Below, one piece after another: positions 54,918-62,750 of a stretch of 64,000 nucleotides of DNA (position 1 is the first letter of the stretch; the number at the start of each line of letters is the position of its first letter). Below the pieces are notes generated by a model. It worked only from the letters and a program-made list of their open reading frames with translations, was not told where the DNA came from and did no database searches. The position numbers were made by a program, and so were the translations under genes. Origin of the DNA: Deltaproteobacteria bacterium (GTDB taxonomy: Bacteria; Myxococcota; UBA727; VGSZ01); NCBI GenBank assembly GCA_016177705.1, contig JACOUT010000003.1, positions 310,001 to 374,000 on the forward strand. The letters run 5' to 3'.

Positions 54918-55553
54918 TCAGCCCTTCGGGTGCTCGGGGTGCTCGCTGCCCTTCGGGTGCTCGGGGTGGTCGCCCTTCGGGTGCTCGCCCTTCGGGTGCT
55001 CGCCCTTCGGGTGCTCGGGGTGAGCCGCAGGCGTGGGCATCATCGACGCGGGCAGGCCCGGCTCGCGGTGCGCATCGTGGCAGGCGACGCAGCTCGGCAG
55101 CAGGCGGTTCAAACCGTCGACCACCGCCGCGCGATCGTTGGCGACCGCGGCCTGCACCACCTTTTCGAGCTCGCCGTGGAACGCCTGGTCGAGCGCCTTG
55201 AACGCCGCCAGGTCTCCCTTGGCGGGCTTCCAGGTGCCGCCCTCGACCGCCTTGTCGGTGAGCGCGCGCGCCTGATGCACCGTGTGAAACAGGCCGGGGA
55301 CGATCGAGACGTCGCCGAGCGCGGCCGCGCTCATGCTCAGGTGCCAGGCGTGGTTGAGCAGGCGCATCTCGTTTTGCACGGCGTTGCTGCCAGGCGGCAC
55401 CGCCGTCGGTGAGGCGCCGGCCTCCATCGGGCACGCCGCGCCACCCTTGTGGCCCCTCCCGGGTGCGTCGCACGCGTGCTTTTCGGTGGCGCAGGCGAGC
55501 CCAAGCGCGGCGAACGACAGGATGGCGACGAGTGGAATGGTGGCGCAGCGCAT
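54918..55553 (-). CDS. Exported cytochrome-like protein with C-terminal CxxCH and HPKG repeats
   Basis: ATG at 55553 follows GAGGAG; 211 residues with lipobox-like LGLAC and early Cys residues (ATEKHACDAPGRG). The middle helical region (about 60-160) has MRLLNHAWHLSM and LVACH-like CVACH in LPSCVACHDAHRE, a heme c binding site, in the position typical of four-helix cytochrome c'-type proteins. The C-terminus is a His/Pro/Lys repeat (HPKGEHPKG type). Likely a periplasmic heme or metal protein; function unknown. Confidence 0.75.
   Translation of the reverse strand: MRCATIPLVAILSFAALGLACATEKHACDAPGRGHKGGAACPMEAGASPTAVPPGSNAVQNEMRLLNHAWHLSMSAAALGDVSIVPGLFHTVHQARALTDKAVEGGTWKPAKGDLAAFKALDQAFHGELEKVVQAAVANDRAAVVDGLNRLLPSCVACHDAHREPGLPASMMPTPAAHPEHPKGEHPKGEHPKGDHPEHPKGSEHPEHPKG
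54921..55022 (-). repeat. 15-bp repeats encoding a HPKG-rich tail
   Basis: Units such as CACCCGAAGGGCGAG recur in frame (minus strand) and encode EHPKG, EHPEHPKG and DHPEHPKG. The His-rich tail could bind metal. Variation in unit number between strains is expected from this structure. Confidence 0.85.
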
Positions 55554-55658
55554 GGAGGCTCCTCGGTGCCGGCAAAGTGCAGATCGCCGGCCGCGCCGTC
55601 AACCAGGACGACCGGGGCGCAGGTCGACTGCGACGATGTGTCGCGGTATCCCCGCCTC

Positions 55659-56489
55659 ATGTACCGCTTGGTGCTGTTCGACCTCGACGCGACGCTGCTC
55701 GACGCGCGCCGCCAGGTGCACGAGGACAACGTGCGCGCGCTGGCGCGGCTGATGGCCGGCGGCGTCAAGGTCGGGCTCGCCACCGGGCGGCCGCCCTTGT
55801 CGGTGGCGCCGTACGTCGAGCGCGTCAAGCCGAACGCGCCGCTGGTGCACTTCAACGGCGCCATGGTGCGCGACTTCGCGAGCGGCCGGGTGATCTTCGA
55901 GAAGAGCCTCGAGCGCGCGGTGGCCAAAGGCTGCCTCGCCATCGCGCGCGCGCACGGCTTCCACGCCAACCTGTACGTGGGCTCGGAGATTTGGATCGAG
56001 CGCACCACGCCCACCTCGCAGGAGAGCGAGCGCAAGGACGGCGTGCCCCACACCGTCGTGGGCGCATTGGCGCCGGCGCTCGACGGCGCGCTGTGCGCGC
56101 CCACCAAGATCCTGTGCATCGGCCCGCCCGAGGGCATCGCACCGCTGACCGAGGCGCTGGCGCGCGCGCATGGTGCCGAGGTCGCGCTCGTCAATTCCGA
56201 GCCGAGCTATCTCGAGGTGCTGCCGCCCGGCTGCTCCAAGCTCGAGGCCACTCGTGAGCTGGCGCGCCACCTGTCGATCGACCTCGCCGAGGTGATGGCC
56301 TTCGGCGACAACCTGAACGACCTCGAGCTCTTGACCGGCTGCGGCCTCGGCGTCGCCATGGGCAACAGCCACGCGCGCGTGCTCGCCGAGGTGCCGACGC
56401 ACATCGGCCATCACGACACCGACGCGATCGCGCGCTTCCTCGACGGCTTCGTCGTCGAGCACGGCGCCGTGCGCCGCTCCCCCCGGTAG
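55659..56489 (+). CDS. HAD-superfamily Cof-type phosphatase
   Basis: ATG at 55659, 276 residues. Motif I is VLFDLDATLLDARR (D8, D10; D-x-D with Ala instead of Gly after it), the Thr/Ser motif lies in GLATGRPPLS, the Lys in SKLEATREL and motif IV in MAFGDNLNDLELLTGCGLGVAMGN. This is a Cof/HAD-IIB phosphatase acting on sugar phosphates or similar small molecules. Substrate unknown. Divergent from the cytochrome-like gene. Confidence 0.9.
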   Translation: MYRLVLFDLDATLLDARRQVHEDNVRALARLMAGGVKVGLATGRPPLSVAPYVERVKPNAPLVHFNGAMVRDFASGRVIFEKSLERAVAKGCLAIARAHGFHANLYVGSEIWIERTTPTSQESERKDGVPHTVVGALAPALDGALCAPTKILCIGPPEGIAPLTEALARAHGAEVALVNSEPSYLEVLPPGCSKLEATRELARHLSIDLAEVMAFGDNLNDLELLTGCGLGVAMGNSHARVLAEVPTHIGHHDTDAIARFLDGFVVEHGAVRRSPR

Positions 56490-56538
56490 GCCTGCTGCCG
56501 CTCCTGATCTCCACTGGCGAAGCTGCTACAGCGGGGAC

Positions 56539-57531
56539 ATGAAGCTCCACGGCGTCGTCGACCTCCACCTGCGCGGCGACAAGCTGCTGCGCGACCCGAA
56601 CCTCTGGGACCGCCTGAAGAAGACCTTCGGCGCGACGCCCGACCTCTGGACCGGCCAGATGAAGGCCGCCGTCGAGGCGACCACCATCGTGGACGCGACG
56701 CGCGCGGCGCTCGCGACCATCGGCGTGACCAACGCGGTCTCGCTCGTCATCGACGATCAGGTGCTGTTCGAGGACCGCGCCGGCCACGCGGACGACCTCG
56801 GCGACCTGTTCCTGGCGTTTCACAACGCGGCGTCGGTGTTCGGCCAGGGCTTCCGTCAGCTTCGGCTGGCCGCCGAGCACGATGAGGCGGGGCTGCACCT
56901 GGTGCTCGAGGTGGTCGCGCTCACCGAGCACCCCGCCGACAGCGCGGCGGCGCGCGTCGTCATCTCGGGGCGCGTCAAGGCGTACGAGCCGAAGACGGGC
57001 GAGAGCGCCGAGGCCTATCGCGCGCGCGTCGAGCCGCTCGTCAAAGACCCGACGGCGATGGAGGCGCACCGTCGACAGTTCGCCGCGTTCGTCTCGCGCG
57101 TCGCCGACGCGCTGCGCGCGAGCATGCCGGAGGCGCGCGTGGAGCTACGCGAGGCGGAGGCGCGCATCACCAAGCCGTCCCGCGCCGAGCGCAAGGTCGC
57201 GCCGATCGCCGCGACCGACCGCCGCTACGACCCGTATGATCGCTATTACCCGAACCCGTACGACGCGATGCTGTCGGCCGTGCTGTGGACGTCGGTGTTC
57301 TCGATGGCGATGCGGCCGGATGTCGTCGTGGTGAACCAGCAGGGGACGCCGCTTGGTACGGCTGACGAGATCCCGCCGGAGGTCGCGAGCGATCCGCTCT
57401 CGGCGGGCGACAGTGGCGGCTTCAGCGATGGCGGTGACGTCGGGGATGCCGGCGGCGACTCGAGCGACTTCGGCGGTGGCGACTTCGACGGTGGCGACTT
57501 CGGCGGTGGCGACTTCGGCGGCTTCGACTGA
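56539..57531 (+). CDS. Hypothetical protein with Gly/Asp/Phe-rich tail
   Basis: ATG at 56539, 330 residues, no signal peptide. Residues about 1-225 are an alpha/beta region (MKLHGVVDLHLRGDKLLRDP, TNAVSLVIDDQVLFEDRAGHADDL). A Tyr-rich stretch (RRYDPYDRYYPNPYDAML) and a hydrophobic segment follow, and the C-terminus is GGGDFDGGDFGGGDFGG, similar to flexible low-complexity tails of membrane-associated proteins. No family recognised. Confidence 0.65.
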   Translation: MKLHGVVDLHLRGDKLLRDPNLWDRLKKTFGATPDLWTGQMKAAVEATTIVDATRAALATIGVTNAVSLVIDDQVLFEDRAGHADDLGDLFLAFHNAASVFGQGFRQLRLAAEHDEAGLHLVLEVVALTEHPADSAAARVVISGRVKAYEPKTGESAEAYRARVEPLVKDPTAMEAHRRQFAAFVSRVADALRASMPEARVELREAEARITKPSRAERKVAPIAATDRRYDPYDRYYPNPYDAMLSAVLWTSVFSMAMRPDVVVVNQQGTPLGTADEIPPEVASDPLSAGDSGGFSDGGDVGDAGGDSSDFGGGDFDGGDFGGGDFGGFD

Positions 57532-57603
57532 GGAGCGGCGGCGCTCGCCACGGCCCGCCTCCGCGCGGGCGCACGCGACAACGTGTCTCGCGCTCATTCG
57601 CGC

Positions 57604-57633
57604 TTGCAATCGTCACTCGCGGTGTGATTTAAT
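57604..57633 (+). promoter_or_regulatory. Sigma-70-like promoter
   Basis: TTGCAA (57604-57609) and TTTAAT (57628-57633) are spaced by 18 bp and match the -35 (4/6) and -10 (5/6) consensus. This is one of the few AT-rich promoters seen here and precedes a two-gene unit by about 100 bp. The rest of the 203-bp gap shows nothing further. Confidence 0.5.
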
Positions 57634-57734
57634 CAATGGTGCATCAAGAGCTGCGGTAGGGATCGGCCCGATGACCGCACGCCAACCAGCGCCGAGGGCG
57701 CAACGGTGGCAAAGCCAGACGATGCGGAGGAAGT

Positions 57735-58118
57735 ATGTCCACGGACTCTCGACGCTGGTATTGCGACGACGTCGTCGCGAAATGGCTCGCATCGCTCCCC
57801 GAGGAGCTCAAGGCTCGCTTGTCTTCGGTGCGAGCGCGCGAATGCGGGTTTGGCGCTGGACCCGGCTGCTGCGCAGGAATGACGGAGGCGTTCGCGCCGT
57901 CGGTCCCGATCGACGTCGCGGTGGGGTGGTGCGCCCGCTACGTCGACGTGCTGCGCCGAGCGCACGTCACGCTCGACGACGGCGGCGTGCTCTGGTTCGA
58001 GCGCGACGGCCTCTACCGCTACGACGCCGGCGGTGCCGGCACCGACCTCGGGCTCGATGTTGTTTGCGCGCCCGAGGCGGCGGCCGTACGCATCTGTCGG
58101 TCGGGGGGATCCAAATGA
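57735..58118 (+). CDS. Hypothetical protein, first gene of a coupled pair
   Basis: ATG at 57735 (GGAGG a few bases upstream) gives 127 residues. It has a Trp/Asp-rich start (STDSRRWYCDDVVAKWLASL), a GPGCC segment and the ALTL-type block (VGWCARYVDVLRRAHVTLDDGGVLWFERDGLYRYD). No family is recognised. The stop overlaps the next start by 4 bp (ATGA). The gene pair is less GC-biased than its neighbours and has its own promoter, so it may be acquired. Function unknown. Confidence 0.62.
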   Translation: MSTDSRRWYCDDVVAKWLASLPEELKARLSSVRARECGFGAGPGCCAGMTEAFAPSVPIDVAVGWCARYVDVLRRAHVTLDDGGVLWFERDGLYRYDAGGAGTDLGLDVVCAPEAAAVRICRSGGSK

Positions 58119-58795
58119 CGGAGCACGACGCAGGACCGAGGGGTGGCACCGCGCCGTCGGACGTCTACGAGATGCACATCTTCGACGAACTCTACGACTG
58201 GAACCGCTGGATCGGTTACGCCCTCGATGAGTTCCTGGGGCGGTGGCAGGCGATGCCTCACCACATCTTCATCTCGACCGCGACGCGCGCGCTGCTCGAG
58301 GAGAACGACCTGGGCGACTACCTCGAGTTTGGTCGACCCGAACGCGACACCGTGGGCCATTTGGTCGCGATCGAGCTACGTGGCCACCGATTGCCGTTCG
58401 CCATCGACGGGGGGCTCGCTCTCAAGTCGTTCGCTCTCGCCGTCAATCTCGAGCGCGGTGCGTCTGACGAGAGCCACCTTGGCTGCTGTGACCGACCCGC
58501 GCTCGACACCGTGAAGACGCTGTACGAGAAGTCCCATGACACCGAGGAGCTCCGGCGATGCACGAGGTGCGGGGCGTCCTGGTTTTGGCGATTCCACGAG
58601 CACGTCAACTTCGACGACGACGACAGCGACGAACAGACGGTTTGGTTCACGCGACTCACCGAGGAGGAGGGGCGGCGGCTCGGCAGTGGCGCCGAGCGTC
58701 CGGACCTAGAGTTTCTCCGCGAACGAGAGGCGATACAGATCGACAACCGCGGTGTGCGGCGCGTGCGCGGCCAGCCTACCGGGCCGTGGTCGTGA
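58115..58795 (+). CDS. Hypothetical protein, second gene of the pair
   Basis: ATG at 58115 overlaps the preceding stop; 226 residues. The N-terminal half (DVYEMHIFDELYDWNRWIGYALDEFLGRW) is rich in Trp/Tyr/Asp, the middle has ELRGHRLPFAIDGG, and a CTRCGASWFWRFHEH motif near residue 150 has a CxxC pair that could bind zinc with CCDRPALD. No family is recognised. It probably acts with the 57735 product. Function unknown. Confidence 0.62.
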   Translation: MTEHDAGPRGGTAPSDVYEMHIFDELYDWNRWIGYALDEFLGRWQAMPHHIFISTATRALLEENDLGDYLEFGRPERDTVGHLVAIELRGHRLPFAIDGGLALKSFALAVNLERGASDESHLGCCDRPALDTVKTLYEKSHDTEELRRCTRCGASWFWRFHEHVNFDDDDSDEQTVWFTRLTEEEGRRLGSGAERPDLEFLREREAIQIDNRGVRRVRGQPTGPWS

Positions 58796-58865
58796 CGCGC
58801 TCCGCGCGATCAATCAAGCCGCCAGTCGCGTGTGGGACCCATTCGATCGTCGCAGGACGATCGTG

Positions 58866-59726
58866 ATGCCAAACGTGTCGATCGCCCTGGCGTTCATGCT
58901 GGCAATGGCCGCGTGCAGCGGTCGGATACCCGCCGGTGCAGAGGGCGAGGGCGAGGGCGAGGGCGAGGGTGAGGGCGAGGGCGAGGGCGAGGGTGAGGGC
59001 GAAGGTGAGGGCGAAGGCGAGGGTGAGGGCGAGGGTGAGGGCGAAGGTGAAGGCGAGGCCGCTCTCGCGCTCACAGCGGCAAAGTTCCCGGGCTTTGGGC
59101 AGGTGTGCGCGTCCCTGCCAGAGCAGTGCGGGGGAGGAAGCCAGCAGATCGACTACCAGCTCCAGAACGTTGGCGACGCGATGAGCGGTATCCCGGAGTT
59201 GTCCTCGAGCGATCCGCAGTTCGTTGTCACGACGTCGACGTGCATGGCGGGTCTGGCGCCGGGCGCGAGCTGCACGGCGAGCGTGCGGTTCTTCCCCGAA
59301 AGCACTGGCCCGGTGTCCGGGACGCTGACCGCCGCAGCCATGCCGGGCGGGACGGCGTCCTCGACGATGCAGGGCTACGGGATGAACTGCGAGTTCTTCA
59401 TCTACTTCGACCCGGACTCCCTTTGGTTCCCCGAGACGGTCGTCGGGACGGTGTCCGCCGCGCAACGCGTGACGCTGTACCTTCCCGTCCAGGTGGAGTT
59501 TGGTGAGATCACGACCTCGGTGGCTCCATTCAGTGCGCCGGAGGAGTTCATCGGGATAGCCAACGAATGCGTGGGCATGTCGCTGCCGGCCGGTTCGAGC
59601 TGCGCCATCGACGTGGCGTTCGCACCTGCCACCATCGGGTCGAAGTCGGCCACGCTCGTGGCGCAGGCGACGCTCTGCCCGTTCGTCGCATTCGCCGGAA
59701 TGCAAGGGACCGGAATCGCTCCCTGA
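58866..59726 (+). CDS. Lipoprotein with GE linker and ASH/choice-of-anchor domains
   Basis: ATG at 58866, 286 residues, with lipobox MAAC (about residue 18). A Gly-Glu linker (from residue 26, 39 codons) precedes two Ig-like ASH/choice-of-anchor-D type domains: QQIDYQLQNVGDA, VTTSTCMAGLAPGASCTASVRFFPESTGPVSGTL in two parts, and FGEITTSVAPF followed by CAIDVAFAPATIGSKSATLV. Such domains are found in surface and cilia-like proteins. Function unknown. Confidence 0.85.
   Translation: MPNVSIALAFMLAMAACSGRIPAGAEGEGEGEGEGEGEGEGEGEGEGEGEGEGEGEGEGEGEGEAALALTAAKFPGFGQVCASLPEQCGGGSQQIDYQLQNVGDAMSGIPELSSSDPQFVVTTSTCMAGLAPGASCTASVRFFPESTGPVSGTLTAAAMPGGTASSTMQGYGMNCEFFIYFDPDSLWFPETVVGTVSAAQRVTLYLPVQVEFGEITTSVAPFSAPEEFIGIANECVGMSLPAGSSCAIDVAFAPATIGSKSATLVAQATLCPFVAFAGMQGTGIAP
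58941..59057 (+). repeat. (GAGGGN)n tract encoding Glu-Gly repeats
   Basis: 117 bp of GAG/GAA alternating with GGC/GGT, in frame with the 58866-59726 lipoprotein. It matches the linker of the other GE proteins in this window. Confidence 0.95.
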
Positions 59727-59838
59727 CGCGCGCTGCGACGCGCACGCACGTTTCCGGAGTTCCGGAGCCCGTCCGTCATCGGTACAAGTCGCCTTTCGCG
59801 GTCTGGTCCCTGCGCAAGCCGATGACCCCCACACGAAG

Positions 59839-59999
59839 GGCCGAGGGGTGAGGGTGGGTCCGCCGTAGCGCCCATCCGGGGAGGACAGCACGCCGCCCCA
59901 GCCACCGCCGACCCGCCGACGGTGTCGGCGCGATCCGCCGGGACGACCAAGGTCCGCACCGGCAAGGCGCGGAGGCGGACCCAGCCTCAACCCTCGGCC
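59839..59999. mobile_element. 161-bp inverted-repeat element, copy 1
   Basis: The ends are 26-bp terminal inverted repeats: left 59839-59864 (starts GGCCGAGGGGTGAGGGTG), right 59974-59999, differing from a perfect match at two bases. It has no transposase. The internal region has a PPRMGATADPPSPLGP-like reading on the minus strand that matches the other copy. It lies in a 376-bp gap between the ASH lipoprotein and a GNAT gene. A MITE-like or REP-like element of unknown family. Confidence 0.75.
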
Positions 60000-60000
60000 G

Positions 60001-60049
60001 GTCCACGCGCGCGACCTTCGAGGAGCCGACGAGCACGCCGCTCGGGGTG
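60001..60049 (-). pseudogene. Possible remnant of an IMPase-like gene
   Basis: Immediately right of element copy 1, 42 of 49 bases match 61214-61262, inside the inositol monophosphatase gene. On the minus strand the peptide reads SGVLVGSSKVARVD, collinear with NGAPIGPSKVARLD of that gene. The similarity fades beyond 60049, and the reading frame beyond is not an intact enzyme. This suggests a leftover piece of an IMPase paralogue next to the element; chance similarity is possible. Confidence 0.35.
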
Positions 60050-60102
60050 GAAGCACGACAAGCGCCCGTTCGGCCAATGGGCGCGCCCACGCGCTCAGAT
60101 GC

Positions 60103-60576
60103 TCAGCCGTCGCCGATCTCGGGCCGATAGCGCACGACGCCGCGGCGCAGCGCGCCGGTCGCGAAGAAGCTGGCGTCGTGCCCGCCAATCCATCGCAGCC
60201 CGGCGGGCGCGGCCGGGACAAACCCGAAGCGCGGGTAGTACGCGGCGTGGCCCAGGACGACGACGAGCGGGATGCGGCGCGCGCGGCAAATTGCGAGACC
60301 GGCTCGGACGAGCGCACCACCCACGCCCCGCCGTTGTCGGGAGGGCAACACCGCCATCGGGGCGAGCCCGAGGCTGCCATCATCGATGCCGTCGATCGTG
60401 ATCGGCGACATCGCGAGGTGCCCGACGATCGCGCCGTCGAGCTCCGCGACGAGCGAGATAGGCAGCGCGCCGGCGGCGCGCAGCGCATCGACGATGCCTG
60501 CCTCGTCGATCCGCCCGAACGCCGCCTCGTTCACGCGGCGAATGGCGTCGTTGTCGCCCACGCGCTCGGCGCGCAC
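60103..60576 (-). CDS. GNAT-family N-acetyltransferase
   Basis: GTG at 60576 follows GAGG and gives 157 residues. The fold has the acetyl-CoA loop QRRGVGGALVRAG (R/Q-x-x-G-x-G/A) after LGLAPMAVLPS and ends in a YYPRFGFVPA block, as in YhbS-like acetyltransferases. It transfers acetyl groups from acetyl-CoA to an amine; substrate unknown. The frame stays open upstream into element copy 2 (to a TTG at 60816), but that extension is probably not translated. The gene sits between two copies of the element, in a 0.7-kb island. Confidence 0.88.
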   Translation of the reverse strand: MRAERVGDNDAIRRVNEAAFGRIDEAGIVDALRAAGALPISLVAELDGAIVGHLAMSPITIDGIDDGSLGLAPMAVLPSRQRRGVGGALVRAGLAICRARRIPLVVVLGHAAYYPRFGFVPAAPAGLRWIGGHDASFFATGALRRGVVRYRPEIGDG

Positions 60577-60689
60577 CGCTACCTCAGCGCTCGGAGCCCT
60601 TGGGGGATCGTCTCCAGTCACGTTCGGGGGATGGATGGAACAACCGCCCTTTCCGGTCTCGCTCGTCGGCCGCCTGACCCCGCACGAAG

Positions 60690-60850
60690 GGCCGAGGGGT
60701 GAGGGTGGGTCCGCCGCAGCGCCCATCCGGGGAGGACACCACGCCGCCCCTGCCACCACCGACCCGCCGATCGTGTCGGCGCGACCAGCCACGACGACAA
60801 AGGTCCGCACCGGCAAGGCGCGGAGGCGGACCCACCCTCACCCCTCGGCC
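60690..60850. mobile_element. 161-bp inverted-repeat element, copy 2
   Basis: Same length and orientation as copy 1. The 26-bp terminal inverted repeats are perfect here: left 60690-60715, right 60825-60850. The internal sequence is clearly related to copy 1, with scattered substitutions. Both copies are followed by GTCCACG one base after the right end, and preceded by CACGAAG. The element spans most of the 310-bp gap between the GNAT gene and the IMPase gene (60577-60886). Confidence 0.8.
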
Positions 60851-60886
60851 CGTCCACGAGCCCACGGTGCCCGCGCCCTGCGAGGC

Positions 60887-61696
60887 TCAGAACCCCGCGG
60901 CCGTACGCACGCGTTCGAACAACTGCGGCGGCGCGCACACCCAGGGCCCGCCCTTGGTGAGCCACTCGCCGGTCGCGTAGTCGTTGGCGCGCGCGCCCGC
61001 CTCCTCGACGATGACCAGCCCCGCCGCCACGTCCCACGGGCTGAGCTGCTGCTCGAGGTAGCCGTCGACGCGCCCGCACGCGACATAGCATGTGGCAGCA
61101 CATGCGGAGCCGAGCCGCCGCACCTCCACGCCCGCCTCGATCAGGCGCGCGTAGCTCGCCGCCACTGGGCCGGGCTCGGACTTGCGGTTACTGCCGAGCG
61201 CTACCACCGACTCGTCCAGGCGCGCGACCTTCGAGGGGCCGATGGGCGCGCCGTTCAGGGTGGCGCCCTGGCCGCGCGCTGCCGCGAAGGTCTCGTCGTG
61301 CAGCGGCAGGCGGATGACGCCCACCAGCGGCTCACCGCCGACGACGCAGGCGACGCTGACCGCGAACAAGGGCACACCGCGCAGGAAGTTGGTGGTGCCG
61401 TCGATGGGATCGATCACCCACAAGGGCTGTCCGGGCTTGGCCGTCTCCTTGCTCTGCTCCTCACCGAGGAAGGCGTGGTCGGGGAAGCGCTGCTTGAGCG
61501 CAGCGATGATGGTGCGCTCGACGTCGCGGTCGGCCTCCGAGACCCAGTCGTTCTTGCCCTTCTGCTCGACGGTGAGCGTGGTGCGTTTGGCCCACCACTC
61601 GAGCGCGCGCGCGCCGCCGATGGTGGCGACCTCGCGCGCGGCGTCGAGCCAGGGGCGCAGTTGCGTCGGGGACAGCAGGCGTCGGGTCTCGGTCAT
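60887..61696 (-). CDS. Inositol monophosphatase family protein
   Basis: ATG at 61696 follows GAGAGGA and gives 269 residues. Metal site motifs: ALKQRFPDHAFLGEEQS (Glu-Glu), WVIDPIDGTTNF (DxDGT-type DPIDGT) and LSPWDVAAGLVIVEEAGA (WD-x-A). It dephosphorylates inositol-1-phosphate or related phosphates. The start overlaps the stop of the transaldolase gene (ATGA), so it is the last gene of the iol operon in this window, plausibly making free inositol. Copy 2 of the inverted-repeat element lies just downstream. Confidence 0.92.
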   Translation of the reverse strand: MTETRRLLSPTQLRPWLDAAREVATIGGARALEWWAKRTTLTVEQKGKNDWVSEADRDVERTIIAALKQRFPDHAFLGEEQSKETAKPGQPLWVIDPIDGTTNFLRGVPLFAVSVACVVGGEPLVGVIRLPLHDETFAAARGQGATLNGAPIGPSKVARLDESVVALGSNRKSEPGPVAASYARLIEAGVEVRRLGSACAATCYVACGRVDGYLEQQLSPWDVAAGLVIVEEAGARANDYATGEWLTKGGPWVCAPPQLFERVRTAAGF

Positions 61697-62712
61697 GGCA
61701 ACATCCTCTCGCGCACCAGCTTGACCAGCCCCTCGTAGCCCTCGAGGAACTGCTTGAGCGTGTGCACCGTGGCGCCGTAGCGCTCCATCTCGTCGGCGGG
61801 CAAGGCGCCCTCGTCGTGGGCGCGCACGAAGTCGGGCACCTTGCGCAAGGACGCCAGGATCTCCGGCTCCACCGGATCGCGCAGCGAGGCGCGCAGCGGC
61901 ACGTGCGCGGTCTCGAACTGCTTCCACCACGCGTAGGGGATGGTCTGGATGACGCCCTTGCCGATGAGCTCGGTCCAGTGCAGGTGGTGGCGATAGGCGG
62001 CGGCGAGCAGCGTGGTGGTCAGGCCGCGCCGCTCGAAGACGGCGAGCGCGTGCTTGAACACCGCCAGGCCGGCCCAGGCGAGGTGGCCGGGGTCGACCAG
62101 GATCTTCTCTTTGTCGACCATGCGCTTGATGTGGTCATCGACGCGGCCGATCATGATGGTGATGACCGAGCGCGGCGCCTGCTTGCCCGCGGCGCGCGCG
62201 CGCTGCTCGCCGCGCGCGATCGCCTCGCCCACCAGTACCGCCTGCGAGACGGTGAAGCTGACGGTGGCGTTGACCGCGATGCCGCACGCCACCATCTCCT
62301 CCATGGCGGCGATGCCCGCGGCCGTGGCCGGCGCCTTGATGGCGATGTTCGGCGCAATGGCGGCGAGCTCACGAGCGTGCGCCAGCATGCGCGCTGCGTC
62401 GCGATAGAGCTTGGGGCTCACCTGCGCGCACAAGACGCCCTTGCCCTCGAGCACGGCGGCGCCCTCCTTGACCACCGCGCCGATCAAGCGCCAGGCGATC
62501 TCGTCCTCGCTCTCGCTCTTGTGCTCACGGATCAGGCCGTCGAGCACGGGCACGAGGCGCGCCTTGTCGGCGTTGACTGCGGCCGCCACGATCACCGGGT
62601 TCGAGGTGGCGCCGACGAAGCCGTGCGCCACCGCGTCCTTCAGCTCGGACAGCGCGCACGAGTCGTTCCACAGCTCCACGCCAAGCGCGGCGGTCTCCTT
62701 CATCTTCGACAT
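61693..62712 (-). CDS. Transaldolase-family protein
   Basis: ATG at 62712 follows GGAGGAG and gives 339 residues. The N-terminal FVGATSNPVIV is the transaldolase start strand; the Schiff-base Lys lies in IAIKAPATAAGIAAME and later strands have AVNATVSFTVSQAVLVGEAI. It would transfer a three-carbon unit or cleave a keto-sugar phosphate. Operon position between iolE and an IMPase suggests it acts in inositol or sugar-acid breakdown, but its true substrate is not known. Confidence 0.9.
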   Translation of the reverse strand: MSKMKETAALGVELWNDSCALSELKDAVAHGFVGATSNPVIVAAAVNADKARLVPVLDGLIREHKSESEDEIAWRLIGAVVKEGAAVLEGKGVLCAQVSPKLYRDAARMLAHARELAAIAPNIAIKAPATAAGIAAMEEMVACGIAVNATVSFTVSQAVLVGEAIARGEQRARAAGKQAPRSVITIMIGRVDDHIKRMVDKEKILVDPGHLAWAGLAVFKHALAVFERRGLTTTLLAAAYRHHLHWTELIGKGVIQTIPYAWWKQFETAHVPLRASLRDPVEPEILASLRKVPDFVRAHDEGALPADEMERYGATVHTLKQFLEGYEGLVKLVRERMLP

Positions 62713-62750
62713 GCGCGACTCTCCTCCTTGCCTTCGACCACGACCGACGC

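Noticed and set aside
59402..59965. 187-codon minus-strand frame starting in element copy 1
   Set aside because: It runs from the element into the antisense of the ASH lipoprotein, and the shared N-terminal part with copy 2 comes from the element.
60577..60816. Longer start for the acetyltransferase at TTG 60816
   Set aside because: The extension is element sequence, and a GTG with a good ribosome site at 60576 fits the normal GNAT length.
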